Shown here in pieces: positions 48,786 through 59,677 of a DNA stretch of 64,000 nt. Where the stretch lies: assembly GCA_002914845.1 (NCBI GenBank), contig JXTC01000203.1:78029-142028 (forward strand), in the 5' to 3' direction. Numbering within the stretch: position 1 is the first letter of the stretch; each line of letters starts with the position of its first letter. Made by a program: the position numbers and the translations under genes. Origin of the DNA: Trema orientale. Its lineage: Eukaryota; Streptophyta; Magnoliopsida; Rosales; Cannabaceae. The notes beneath the pieces were generated by a model. That model saw nothing but the letters and a program-made list of their open reading frames with translations, searched no databases and had not been told where the DNA came from.

Positions 48786-48848
<63 letters not shown>

Positions 48849-49560
48849 CTTTAATGTTATAAACATGTTTGATGTATATATGTGATGGTTTGAAGAAATC
48901 TGAGACCCAGAAATGCATGTCACATAAATATTCAACAAGAAATAGATTATGGTCAATTGGTAATCAGTGACTTTAAATTCAGAGTGCATTTGTACTTTGG
49001 AAATTAAAACAAGCCATAATTATTTTTAACTAACTCCAAACTATTAAATACCCCTTTTGAAATTTAACTCTAAAATGTCCTACAGTAATTGATTTTCAAC
49101 TTAGTTTGACGTTTGGTTTGCAAAAACTTTCTGGTTTGCAAAAACTTTCTGATAAATCAATTAAAAGTATCAATTGAGATAGTAAGTGAAGAATTAAAAC
49201 GAGACATTTAAGAGCTTTAATATATCCTTCATGAAGTTTTTCTCCATAAAACTCACGAAACCCAATTTATTATAGTGTAGCCTTTATCTGAGTTTAGTGA
49301 AAAAGTGTTTCCTTCAAAAAGAAGTATACCAATTTCCTTTTTAGAAAAATTACATATACCAATGATAGGTCCTACATTGAACTAATCATTGACTACACGT
49401 GTATGTGTATATATATAATGTGTGGGTATATATCTGTTAACAAAGGTATAGGTAAACTCCTTTTCCTATAAGAATATATTTGCTATAGAAAGTTTGAATC
49501 AAACAAGTCATGTACCTATAATTTTCCGAAAAAAATGAAAAAGAAAAAAGAGGTCCTATA
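48603..49560. other. FPP 3' UTR and intergenic space up to the WSD gene
   Basis: The two genes converge here. The space holds a (GA)n microsatellite at about 48789-48846 and a short duplicated phrase TTTGCAAAAACTTTCTG near 49117-49150. No other gene is seen. Confidence 0.5.
48789..48846. repeat. (GA)n microsatellite in probable FPP 3' UTR
   Basis: About 29 uninterrupted AG units lie roughly 190 bp after the FPP stop codon, likely within the transcript. Confidence 0.95.
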
Positions 49561-52301
49561 TCAGGTTTGGATAATGGCTGAAGCTGCTTCCTTCATTTCA
49601 AACAAGGCGTCCTCAAAGCACTTAGCAAGGAATTCAGGGTCAGGAATTATGTCTTTGGCCACCAGTATTTGCATATCAGCTCTTCCAGCATAGCTCAACA
49701 TATGCATCGTGAGTGCCTGCATTTCAAATCATCAAATTACACACGCTTCCCTGTATATTATTCATGTACGATAGTGTGAGCGTGTTATAAGCACTTTTTA
49801 CACTTTCCTTTGTTATATATATATGTTGCCAAATATTCTTACCACTGAATGTGACAGATATTAGTTAATCAAATATATTATTTATTTGACCAATCAACAT
49901 AAGAATTAATGCACGAAATGAGATTAGAAAATAAGGCATGAAAGCATACGTACATGAGGCAGACTGGATGAGTTTACTCTCACGTAAGTTACAGGATTGT
50001 CTAAAATTGCAATCGCCTCTTGTGGACCAACCACATTCGATATAGTAAAACTAGTATTGCAAACGATCCTGTAATTAAGCAAACCAGCAACCTACAACAT
50101 AGAAAATAAACCCTCCAAAAAACTAATTAATAAATACTAGAAATTGTTTGTGATGATTATTTCTTGTCTTAAATAAACAATCCAAATATATTCACCTTTG
50201 ATCCCAAGTAAGTCATGACATAATAACCAATCTTGTACGAAAAATGAGCCTCCAGAGACTGTTTCTTTCGGTCAAGCATCACCTTAGCCCTTTTGACGTA
50301 TAGCAGAGGATCAGTACCACTAGTTTTATGGTACTTGACGGGAAGGAGAATGAACCCAAATTTATTGCCCCAGCGTGATTCTGAATTGCTTCTCATCAAT
50401 TCTGAGAGCTCCTGAAGTTGATGAATACATCTCCCAACAAATGAGTTTAATTCAAGGCAAATATATATTACCGGCTTGTTTGGAAATATTTGATTTTTTT
50501 TTTTTTCTTAAGTGAATCGGACGACGAAGATTATGTCAAACAACATCTAGGACATATCTAAATATACCTGTAGTCCTGGTTGTTTTCTCAGATTTACCAT
50601 GGCTAGCCCTGTGATTTGGAAGCCCTCTTGCAAAGCTAACAAGAAAATAAACTAAACTATTTTAATTTAGAGCAATGCTAATTGGCATCAAGGAATATGT
50701 TTAACAGAAGTGTTGGTTGGTTTCACGTATAATTTAAGGATACAAGTCCTCCTTTATTAGTATACAATAGTGAGTACTACAGACAACCTTTACAACTACA
50801 GACAACCTTTACAATATTTCTTTAATTTAGTTATGCTTGCACTGAATGTAAATAGAGTTACAGTAATGCTGAATTAACACCACCAATTAGTAATTATTTC
50901 GTTTTAGTTTTAGTTTTTTTTTTTTCTTCTTCTAATGATTCATTTGTAAATTATAATATGGTGCGAGTCTGTGAGATATATGATATTTGACTCTGAGCAC
51001 GTAACATATGCATTTGATAAATAATACGATTCATAACTCGGATCATATAACAACTTTGTTAAATTGGCACTAAAATATTTACCATTTGGTGTTCGGTGAT
51101 CCAGATATCTTGATAGTCCAGATGATATGACCCCAAAAAGAACATCGTTTATGGTCTGCGTAATATAATATTCCAATTTATATGTTCACAAGTTTGCAGC
51201 AAATTTCAAATATAAATGTTAAATGTTGATCAGATTTCAAATCTAAATGTCAAATATTGATACTAACTAAAAAACACAAACTACAATTTGAACAAGTGTC
51301 AAAATATAAAATATAAAAGTGATATTATTCATAAAAATAATGATATGCGGCATTTAAATGCCCCGGTGCTGTTATTTTTACTAGAAGATAAGATGACATT
51401 TTAGGTAAAATTGTTGTGTGAGATCCAAGTGTATTAATCAGAATTACATGTAGTGAGTGCCTGGTATCCGATTATCAGGATATAAACAAAACCGCAAAAG
51501 CATGTGGAGACTTACCGCGTCATTAATGGCTTTCTTGACGGTCTTCATATCGTCCACAGAAAACCGAGCGGTGGCGAGCTTCCGCGGCCAGAGCTCCACC
51601 CCATCGCCGCCACTTATGGCGGTCTCACGGTCGCAAACCCACAAAAGCTTCACCAAAAACTCCACCACGAATACCAAACTAAACCACAACACCCCAACCA
51701 ATCCCACAATCGCATCCCAATAGCAGTACTCCCTCCACCCTCTCCGTCCCCCCTCCCTGCTTTTCCTCCGGTTACTACTACTACTACTACTAACCGGACC
51801 TATGCTCGGCACTGCGTCCGGTTCCCCAACTTTACGGCAACCGGACAGCAACATCGACATCAGCGAAATGCCGTCCCCGAGAGCGTGGTGGATTCGGAAC
51901 ACCACGCACTTGTGGGCCATCAGTAGATGGATCTCCCAAAGCGGTTTATCCAGGCCTAGACCCGACCCGATTGACATCTCCGCTAAGTACTCGTTAACGG
52001 CGGCTTCGTCGTCGCTGCCGCCGTTCGAGTTAACGGGGGAGTCAACGACGATGAGGTGGCGGTCGAGGTCAACGCTGGTCCTCCGCCACCGCTCGAGGCC
52101 GCGGCGGTCAACGACCAGGAGGCTACGGAACCTGGGGTGCTTGAGGAGGAAGGAGTCCCGGATCTGGGACTTGACGGCATCAATGTCGAGCGGGTTTTTA
52201 ACGCCGAGGACGCAGTGGATTATTTGGTTCATTTCTGGCCGGAGGAACAGTCTTCCGGCCGGAGTTAGGGGCTCGTCGGAGTCGGTCGCTGGCGAAGCCA
52301 T
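49561..52301 (-). CDS. WSD1: WSD1-type wax ester synthase/diacylglycerol O-acyltransferase
   Basis: The family transfers acyl-CoA to long-chain alcohols (wax esters) and in some members to diacylglycerol, at the ER, for cuticular lipids. Exons on -: 51516-52301, 51083-51155, 50568-50626, 50196-50411, 49954-50091, 49561-49716, giving 475 codons plus TGA, the usual length. The acyltransferase motif HHxxxDG is present as HHALGDG (residues 138-144, the general base histidine kept). A hydrophobic segment lies at about 198-224 (VGLVGVLWFSLVFVVEFLVK). The C-terminal half has the family blocks TINDVLFGVISSGLSRYL, GNKFGFILLPV and SNVVGPQEAI (DUF1298 region). All exon joins keep frame and all borders are GT-AG. 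It looks functional. Substrate choice cannot be read from the sequence. Confidence 0.94.
51183..51400. repeat. Possible MITE remnant in WSD intron 1
   Basis: The stretch 51280-51340 (CAATTTGAACAAGTGTCAAA then AAAAGTGATATTATTC) resembles the right arm of the MULE MITE at 52896-53254 (CAATTTGACAAAATATCAAA then AAAATGATATTATCCC). No second arm or duplication was found, so it would be a partial relative. Confidence 0.4.
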
Positions 52302-52314
52302 GAGAGAGAAAGAA

Positions 52315-52330
52315 CACGTGAGGTCACGTG
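52315..52330 (-). promoter_or_regulatory. Two G-box palindromes (CACGTG) just upstream of the WSD start
   Basis: CACGTG occurs twice within 16 bases, 14-29 bp upstream of the ATG. It is a bHLH/bZIP site in plant promoters. Being so near the start codon it may lie in the 5' leader instead, so the role is uncertain. Confidence 0.45.
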
Positions 52331-52895
52331 ATTAGGATAAATAAGTTAAGAGTATCGTATGATATGTAAAGTGAGTGTCTGAAATTTAATTTGCAAAGTG
52401 TACATTTGACCAATCTAGAAATGGTATGGTTCTCTCTTTTGTAACCATCGCTTTCTAAAGTTTCTACAGGCCAAGCTACCCTTAGACGCAACTATATTAT
52501 TGCAAAAACAATTTTCAAATATTCCAGCCAGCGAAAAAAAAAAAAACAAAAGAAAAAAATGATGAATATGTACGGTTTTGGATACAGTTATTGTAATCTA
52601 CGGATTGGAATAGGTTGCATCAAACTCTTTCTTTTCTTTTTTTTTTTTTTTAATTTGAAACGAGGCATACTAGTTACACTCTTTACATTTTTTTTCTTTC
52701 TTCTCAATTTCAGTGTTTGACACGTAGATTTTACTATAATTTATTATATTATTAAAATATTAAACTGGATGATGAATCACGTGTCAAATGGTAAGATTAA
52801 AGTGTATTTAGCATTCCTCATTAGGAATAAGTTGAATTAAATTAGATTATAATATATGTTTAATATTATTCTATGTGTTATAGTATTAGATTGTA

Positions 52896-53254
52896 GGGAT
52901 AATAACTTTTATTTTGACATTTTGTTCAACTTGTATCTTATGTTTTGATTATTATCAATATTGACCCTTAGATTCAATATTTTTTGTAAATTTATACTCT
53001 AACACTAATCCAAGCAGTTAATTTACCAATATGATTTAATAAACTTATTCTTGGATCAATTTTTATATGGTTTATTTTCAATTTTTTAAACGGCATCTTG
53101 ATATATTAACTGCTCTGAATTAATGTCCGATTATAAATTTGTAACAGATCTTAAATCTGATTTTAAATCTGAAGGTCAACGTTGATAATAACCAATATAC
53201 AGAGTACAATTTGACAAAATATCAAAATACAAGGCATAAAAATGATATTATCCC
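52896..53254. mobile_element. Mutator-like (MULE) MITE, 359 bp, 9-bp TSD TAGATTGTA
   Basis: Long terminal inverted repeats of roughly 100 bp begin GGGATAAT on the left and end ATTATCCC on the right. Inside, both arms carry the pair TTATTATCAA..TTGACC and its complement. Exact 9-bp duplications TAGATTGTA are at 52887-52895 and 53255-53263. Long TIRs and a 9-bp duplication are diagnostic of Mutator-like elements. There is no coding capacity. Confidence 0.92.
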
Positions 53255-54081
53255 TAGATTGTATTGATATTACTTATTTATAACTTAAATTTTTTTAAAA
53301 AAACAGTAAAGCTTCAATTCGCTAACATGAGTTGGGATCCTTGTTCAAATGGGACTATTTTTGGGATTAGATTATTGATTATAATCCCAAGTTAATTTAC
53401 TAAACTCCCATAGTGATTGAAAAAAAAAGATATATGAAAACGAAAAAATTCAAAGAGGAATGTGATAATTGAAAATTGAGTTCGTCCTTATGCGAGAGAT
53501 TACCACCAAAAAAAAAGAAAATCTTTTTAAAGGTGTAAATAAACGCAGGAATAAATAAGAAATTGAAACCCTATCTTATTTCTATTTTTTTTCTCTTTAA
53601 TAATACCATAGTAAATTAACATGATTTTAGTTTATAACGAGCCTTGTACTCTGCGCTTTTGCTGCGGATTTAGTACGAAATATTGTGTTGTATGAATTAT
53701 ATTTTTGCTGCAGATTAAGTATGAAATATTATATTTGTATTATAATAATTTGACGGTCCGTGTTACAGCTTTTGCTTGTCTTTTTTTTGTTGCTCCTCTT
53801 CGCTGTAATTAAAGAAATAAATATTAGAATAACAAAAAAGAAAAGATATAATTATTTTTTTTTTGCGAAGAGGAAAATAATAAATTTTTTTTTGTATAGT
53901 TTTTGATTTTGGATAAATTAATTATCTGACTAATTTTCGTTTTGTTGATGTTGTTTCTGATCTGAAGTATAAAAAAGATATGTTATTAGTTTAATTATAA
54001 TAAATATATTCTATGTTTTATTATACTAAGTATAAATTGGTAATAATTTTTTACCCTTCTGAGATTTTTTTGGGGCCAGGT

Positions 54082-54225
54082 GTTCTTGGATCCAATGGTA
54101 TTGTTGGTATTGCTTCTGTTCTCTGGACAGTTGGTGGTGCTAGAAGTGCCAATGGAGTTTATTCATCATCGTCAAATATTTGTGACACAATTGTGTCAAT
54201 TAAAGCTCCCCTTGTTCTGAAATAA
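54082..54225 (+). other. Short unidentified open frame, possible gene fragment
   Basis: The frame reads GPGVLGSNGIVGIASVLWTV then GGARSANGVYSSSSNICDTI and ends at TAA (54223-54225). It is balanced in base use within AT-rich DNA, and a pyrimidine-rich run ending in CAG just before could be an intron acceptor. I do not recognise the family. It could be a transposon-borne exon fragment or chance. Confidence 0.3.
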
Positions 54226-55130
54226 ATTTGAAATTTTTTTATTTGTCCGCATAGTTGTTCAATTACGAGTGACAATACTATTAGATCGGTATAGCCTTTT
54301 GTATTATCAATGCGGAACATGGTCTTTTGATCAGAATTTGGGCTGCTTTTCCAAAAATTATTATGACAGTGAATCTTGTCTTGTCTTATATTCTGGTATT
54401 TAATTTATACCTATTAAGACAGTAATATGAGAAAAATTAAAAAAAAAATAAAAAATTAATTAATGACTAATGATTTGAGATATGTTTTTTTTTTTATATA
54501 GGTTAAATAATTAAAAAAGTATTAATATGAGTTATTAGATTATATTTTTTTACCATGGAATTGGTGTTGATGAGAGATGACCATGTGTATTGCACCACTA
54601 TTCACTTCCTACTTCTCGAACTTGTCTAGAACATTGGTGGTATGATTTGTAATACCAACCTTGATATGTTTCAAATTTGAATATTATTGCTTTTATTGTA
54701 AATTTGATTCTCTGGAAGTAGAGGAAAAAAAGTTTGATATTAATATAAATTATAGTGTATAATGAATTTTTTATTAATGTTATCGTATTTTTGTCGACCT
54801 GTTGTGTCAAGGGATCTAACTGATTTAATTCTGCAATTGTTCTCCTGCTTTATAATTTTTGTTATTCTGGCAGTTGTATATCTCTTGGAATAGGAGTTGG
54901 TAGGAAGTTAACGTGTTGCATCGTATGTTGAAACCTAAATAATAGATTGGTTAAAGGGAAAAAATGTAAAAAATTATATTGTTTAATAATGATAAATAAA
55001 ATATGATATTTTTTTTTTTGTTCTATGATTTTTTAAATAAAAAAATAATATTAAGGTTAATAATTACCGTGTTTTTAGTACATTAGCTTCTGATATGTTT
55101 ATATTTGTATAGTATCTTGTTGCAGCTGTG

Positions 55131-55166
55131 CTGGCTGCATATGTATAGCTATGCATATGCAGCCAG
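55131..55166. repeat. Perfect 13-bp palindrome with 10-nt spacer
   Basis: CTGGCTGCATATG (55131-55143) and CATATGCAGCCAG (55154-55166) are perfect reverse complements and GC-rich for this region, so a stable hairpin is possible. Confidence 0.85.
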
Positions 55167-55282
55167 TGGGTAAAAATGGTAATTTTTTAAATATTTTTTA
55201 AAAAATGATATTTTCTTAATTAAAATCGTACAAAAACTGGAAAAAACTGTTACTTCCGTATTTTTGTAATTTTTTTCATTTT

Positions 55283-55654
55283 TTATAGGTATAAGTGTAA
55301 GAAATCCTTAAAACTATCAGCATCATTCCACAACTTCGGGTCCCTATGTATGGCCCACGCATTAACCAATAAGGTCGTATCACGTGGCACATCATATCCC
55401 CCAACGGTGCAATCGCTGGATGGGAAGTGAGGTACGAGTAGTGGCGCAGCTGGGTACAACCGTAAGGTCTCCGAGATGATGTTTTGAAGGTAGGACAGTT
55501 TGGAAAGATCTGGTTCGTCCATTAAGCGTTGTTGACCAACTTGATCATCAAGTTCAGCTCTAGCCTTTTTGAGGACGTGTGGACGGTTGAGCAAGTTGGA
55601 CATTGCCCATTCTAATGTCACTGACGATGTGTCAGTCCCAGCGAATAATAGGAC
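55283..55654 (-). pseudogene. Cytochrome P450 fragment, CYP81-like, truncated exon 2
   Basis: Reading on - from an intact AG acceptor (55655-55656), the frame starts [20 protein letters not shown], the oxygen-binding I-helix motif, then has the K-helix ETLRLYP (ExxR) and [11 protein letters not shown]. This order and wording match the CYP81 family of plant P450s. It breaks off after DADSFK, where the family continues to PERF and the heme-cysteine loop, and runs into unrelated sequence and a stop. No first exon was found upstream (55655-56700). With no heme ligand it cannot be an enzyme. It is a fragment left by transposition or deletion. Confidence 0.85.
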
Positions 55655-55659
55655 CTGAA

Positions 55660-56750
55660 AATTTAAAGTTTTAGACTATATCTACTAAAATCTCCTATGT
55701 GCAATCAATATAACTAGCCAAATTTACATCACGGTCATATAATGTTACATCACAGATATACATACGTATGTAACAAGGCGGAGCGGCGCATATTGGATAA
55801 TTTCGTAATTCTAATCTTTTCAACCCTAGTTTATCTTTTGAAACTAGAAATTAAGAAAAACGCCAATCAAGTTTCACCTGCATGCATACGCTAGTAGGTC
55901 TGTGAATTCTAAAAATGCGGGCGCTATAGCATTGTACATTAATCAGTGAAAATAAATCAGGTAAATATCCAAAAAAAAATCATTATAGATTATAATCTCA
56001 GAACAATAATTAATGATATACATGTTGTACAATAATTTTTATTTTACAAAGGGAGTCTGGGGATGAAATCGTAAAATCATTGCCGATAAACATAAATAAA
56101 ATTACCTGTTTCCCATTCTCGAAATTTTTTTTACAAGGAATCATCTTTCCTTTTTTTAGCAGTGTGATAACTTTCTGTTTTTTTTTTTTTGTGGTAATGG
56201 TTCTGTTAACTTTTTTCAGTACAAATTTTTTTTTTAAAGGAAATAAATGAGAAAAATTAAAATAAAAAAAATTCACTCAGTAAAAAAATATTAAAATAAA
56301 CCATACTCTTTTATAAACTGAAAAAAAATCAAATTAAAGAATGTTTAGGAAAAAAAAAAGTAAAGTTGTTTAGGGGAAAAAAAAGTAAAGTAAAAGGAAA
56401 AAAATCACGTAATGGAAAAATACTAAAATAAATTATATTCTTTTATAAACTAAAGCAAAAAAAAAGTCATGTTAGTCAATTATTATTTTTTTTTTAAAAA
56501 AAAGAAGATTAAAGAACATTTTTTAAGCAGACTATAAAGCAATGATAATGCCATAATCTTTTAAGCGGATTAAGATTTTTTTTTTTTTTGCAATAAAATT
56601 AGTTAATGTGTTCTCATTCTAAAAAAAAATGTTAAAAAGGATTTTAGATCATATTTACTTTTATGTAAAATATCTTCTGTCATAAGTCCAATGATTTTCA
56701 AGTAATGTTGTTGGGTTATTCGTAAGATTATGGTTAATAATTATCGTAAT
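55660..56750. other. AT-rich DNA between the Helitron Rep remnant and the P450 fragment
   Basis: No coding sequence is seen. The Helitron helicase half, which would be expected here, is absent. Confidence 0.5.
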
Positions 56751-59677
56751 TGATGCAGTGTTGACCAAAATAAGGCCTCTAATATTGATTCATTCCATTC
56801 TTTATAATCTCCTAATAGACCTAATGCATTGCATGCTGCTTAATTTATAGGGTATATTACACCATTAATAGTTCGTATAAATTCAAAGCTTGTTGTACCT
56901 TTTTGATGATTTAATAATAATTTTAGATAATATAATTTTCCAGAACTTGGGTGGACATAAAATGTTGGTCCAATTGAATATCTTGATTTTCTAGGAGTCC
57001 AAATTTTGTCTTTATTATTCCAAACCTATTTAGTGGGAAATTGTATATATGATAATTATCTTGCTTCTATATTAAATTTATTTATTTCCATCTATTCTGT
57101 CAAAGTTGTTTTTCCAATTCCTGGTTGTCTAATTATATTATTAAGATGTTAGTTTGAATAAAATGTTATATTTTACATACGTGGTAAATTAATTGTTAAC
57201 CATTGTACAGCTGGATTTCAATGATGTATAGAATATTCGTATAATCTCCACATAGCTTCATACGGTGTTATATATCGACAATTAATATAGTTTTTTATTT
57301 AATCTATTTCTTTATAAGTAGTTTCTTCTGATTGTCCTATATATATATTATCTTCTATTACTGCCCTTATTTTATCTAGACCTTTTGTTAAATATTTGAA
57401 TAAATATTTTATTAATATGGATTGTAAGCATATTTCGACATTTATGTAGGCGTGGAATTTTAAGCACAAATATTTATTATAAGGAACTACAAATCTGTTA
57501 TCTAATTTAATACTTTCTTTTTGTATATAAAATATTATATTTCTGTGTTTGTAATTAATGAGTCCATTTTCTTCAATGGTTGTTTCTTCTTTAAATTGTT
57601 TGGGGAAATTTTTAGAACAAACAGAGTTTTGCATGTATGGGGCGTTTGTTTTGGCGGTGCTACATTGCCTATGTATTATGAACTCTGCTACGACGTTGTA
57701 TTCTTGTGGGTTTTCTTCAGGATTAGATATTTCAGCTGAAAAAAATTTGTCTATTTGTGATGGTTCGGATTTTTTTTTATTAGGATATAACCAAAATAAG
57801 AAATGACAATGGGGTAAGCTACGTTTCTAGAATTCAACAACGTATAAATCTACATAGCAAAATAAGCATAAAAAATAAAAGAAAGATATTAGTTTTTATT
57901 AAAGAACGAATTCATAGTTTTTTGTACATATTTAATTTTATTGTATGAGACAATAAAATCTGACCTGCAATAATTGTGCTAAAGATTTTTTCAGTTTTAA
58001 TGGTGGATAAAATTTGACTTAGTTTCATCCTAAAAATTCTTGTAATTATATCTGGTCTATTCTTTAGATTTTTGGCCGGAAATTTTATTTAGAGCACGTG
58101 TAATTTCAGGCCATTTAGGGTTGCATGTAAATGTTATAAATAAATTAGGATTTCCATACTGCCTACATATTGCCATTGCATCTTGATAATTTTGAATCAT
58201 ATATCGAGGACTTTCTAATATGGCTTGATGGAAGAATTATTCTTTTCCCAATTGCTCTCGCATCTGTGTCACCTCTTATAATAGCGTCTTGCATGCCTTG
58301 ATAAATTTTAGATCTTAAATTATTTTGATTTTTTCTGATATAGTCTAGTCGATCTTCTTTAACAGAAGCGTATATATCAACTACATATTGTCGGAAAAGT
58401 CTGCCACTTTTAAATAAGATGTTATTTACGTTTTTACGCTGTTATAATTGATAACAATAGAATGCTCTCATAGGTATTCTATTTGTTGAGGGTTGTTTTC
58501 CTGGCCTGTTTGTGTTCCAATTTAAATTGATTATGTAACTATCCTCTTCGTATGGAAATAAAAGAGGATATTGCAAAGTCATATAAGATGGATGTAATTT
58601 TGTAATTCTTTGTAAATTGTTTGTTTTGTCTTGGATTATAATGTCTCTTCCTTCTTTATATTCACCAATATCTCCGATAATTAATCCTCCTATATCATTT
58701 GAAGTAGTTAATTCGTATTGATTATTATCTATAGGTTGTCGTCCTATTACTCTTAATTTAATAGATGGAATTTTATTTTCATGGTATCTATTTCTAACCA
58801 CGCGAAAAAGTTTGACTAATTCATTATTTTCATTAAGTGTTTTGACTAAATTTTCAACAATTAATTTTGTCAATTCTCTTGATTCATCATCAAATAAAAA
58901 TATTGACATTCGATTTTTAGTTTCGTTTTCTATGTCATATATATATAATTGAGAAAATCTTGGAGGATTATTATTTACTAGCAATAAATATCCCATAAGA
59001 TGATGTACTTGACCGTTGATTTTAAAAATATATGGGTCGTCTGAATTTCTTGTATTTTGTTCTATGTTTGCACCGAAAGATGTGAAATCAAACATGGAAT
59101 TAAAAGTTCGAATATTTTTTTTCGGAAATATTTGTTTAAAGGACATCCGTAATAATTGAGTAATTGATCTAGTATAGGGGGAGGTTTTTTTATTGGAGGA
59201 AATTTAATTTTTTCATCTTTGCAACATAGATTATATTTTGGTGGATAAGTTTTTTTGGCAGATTTGTCGAACCAAAAAGATACGTTGCAATATTTATAAA
59301 TGCAAGAGCAGTCTCCAAGGTCGTGATATTTATTAATATCACCTGTAATATAATATGGAATAAGAGTTAAAAGTGGGAAAATATATAATGAATGAAGGGT
59401 TTTTTTCCCTATTTTTATATAGGGAATGGAAAGCTTACTTTGTGTATTGAAGCTAGTTGACGCTGAAGAGTGAGCTGAGCAGGAAAAATATTTTTCAAGA
59501 TTTGTAAAGGTAGATATTGCAGCGACCCTTGATCAGTGAATATTTTCTAAATTCATACTGGAATTCTGATGATGACAATCTAAAATAGTATCGCTGCTAA
59601 ATACAGAGTCTTCATTTAAAAGACAATAATGACGTCGTCTGCATTGACGCTTTGATGGTCGGAAATTTTCTGACATA
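56750..59677 (-). pseudogene. Helitron Rep (Rep/helicase polyprotein) remnant
   Basis: On -, a leader at 59677 (MSENFRPSKRQCRRRH) leads to YNLCCKDEKIKFPPIKKPPP near 59230-59180. An open stretch 59146-58442 follows with NSMFDFTSFGANI, NGQVHHLMGYLL and LHPSYMTLQYPLLFPYEED, all typical of Helitron proteins (Helitron_like_N). Further on appear QDAMAICRQYGNPNLFITFT, then SLPHCHFLFWL, the two-histidine HUH nickase motif near 57825-57793. Next come YLFKYLTKGLDK, with a catalytic tyrosine candidate, and CRYITPYEAMWRLYEYSIHH. Several stops and frameshifts occur. After TINGVIYPI and NESILEALFW near 56770 nothing like the Pif1-type helicase follows, so the helicase half is missing. It is rolling-circle transposon debris. 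Confidence 0.88.

Larger units (their letters stand above)
52310..55280. other. AT-rich intergenic region upstream of WSD
   Basis: Apart from the MULE MITE (52896-53254), a short frame at 54082-54225 and the palindrome at 55131-55166, nothing is recognisable. The part next to 52301 should hold the WSD promoter; CACGTGAGGTCACGTG at about 52315-52330 contains two CACGTG G-boxes close to the start codon. Confidence 0.5.

Noticed and set aside
48658..48885. Open frame with a long Arg-Glu repeat, and its Ser-Leu counterpart on -
   Set aside because: Both come from the (GA)n microsatellite after the FPP stop codon.
25662..52301. SUD1/CER9 and WSD1 as a cuticle gene cluster
   Set aside because: They are 18 kb apart with transposons and an unrelated FPP gene between them. 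There is no evidence beyond shared biological theme.
51457..52335. Several open frames on + overlapping the WSD gene
   Set aside because: They are antisense shadows of WSD exon 1, which has a clear catalytic motif and spliced continuation.
55131..55166. Hairpin as a definite Helitron 3' terminus
   Set aside because: The bases after the hairpin on the - strand read CACAGCTGCA, without a CTRR followed by T, so the terminus cannot be claimed.
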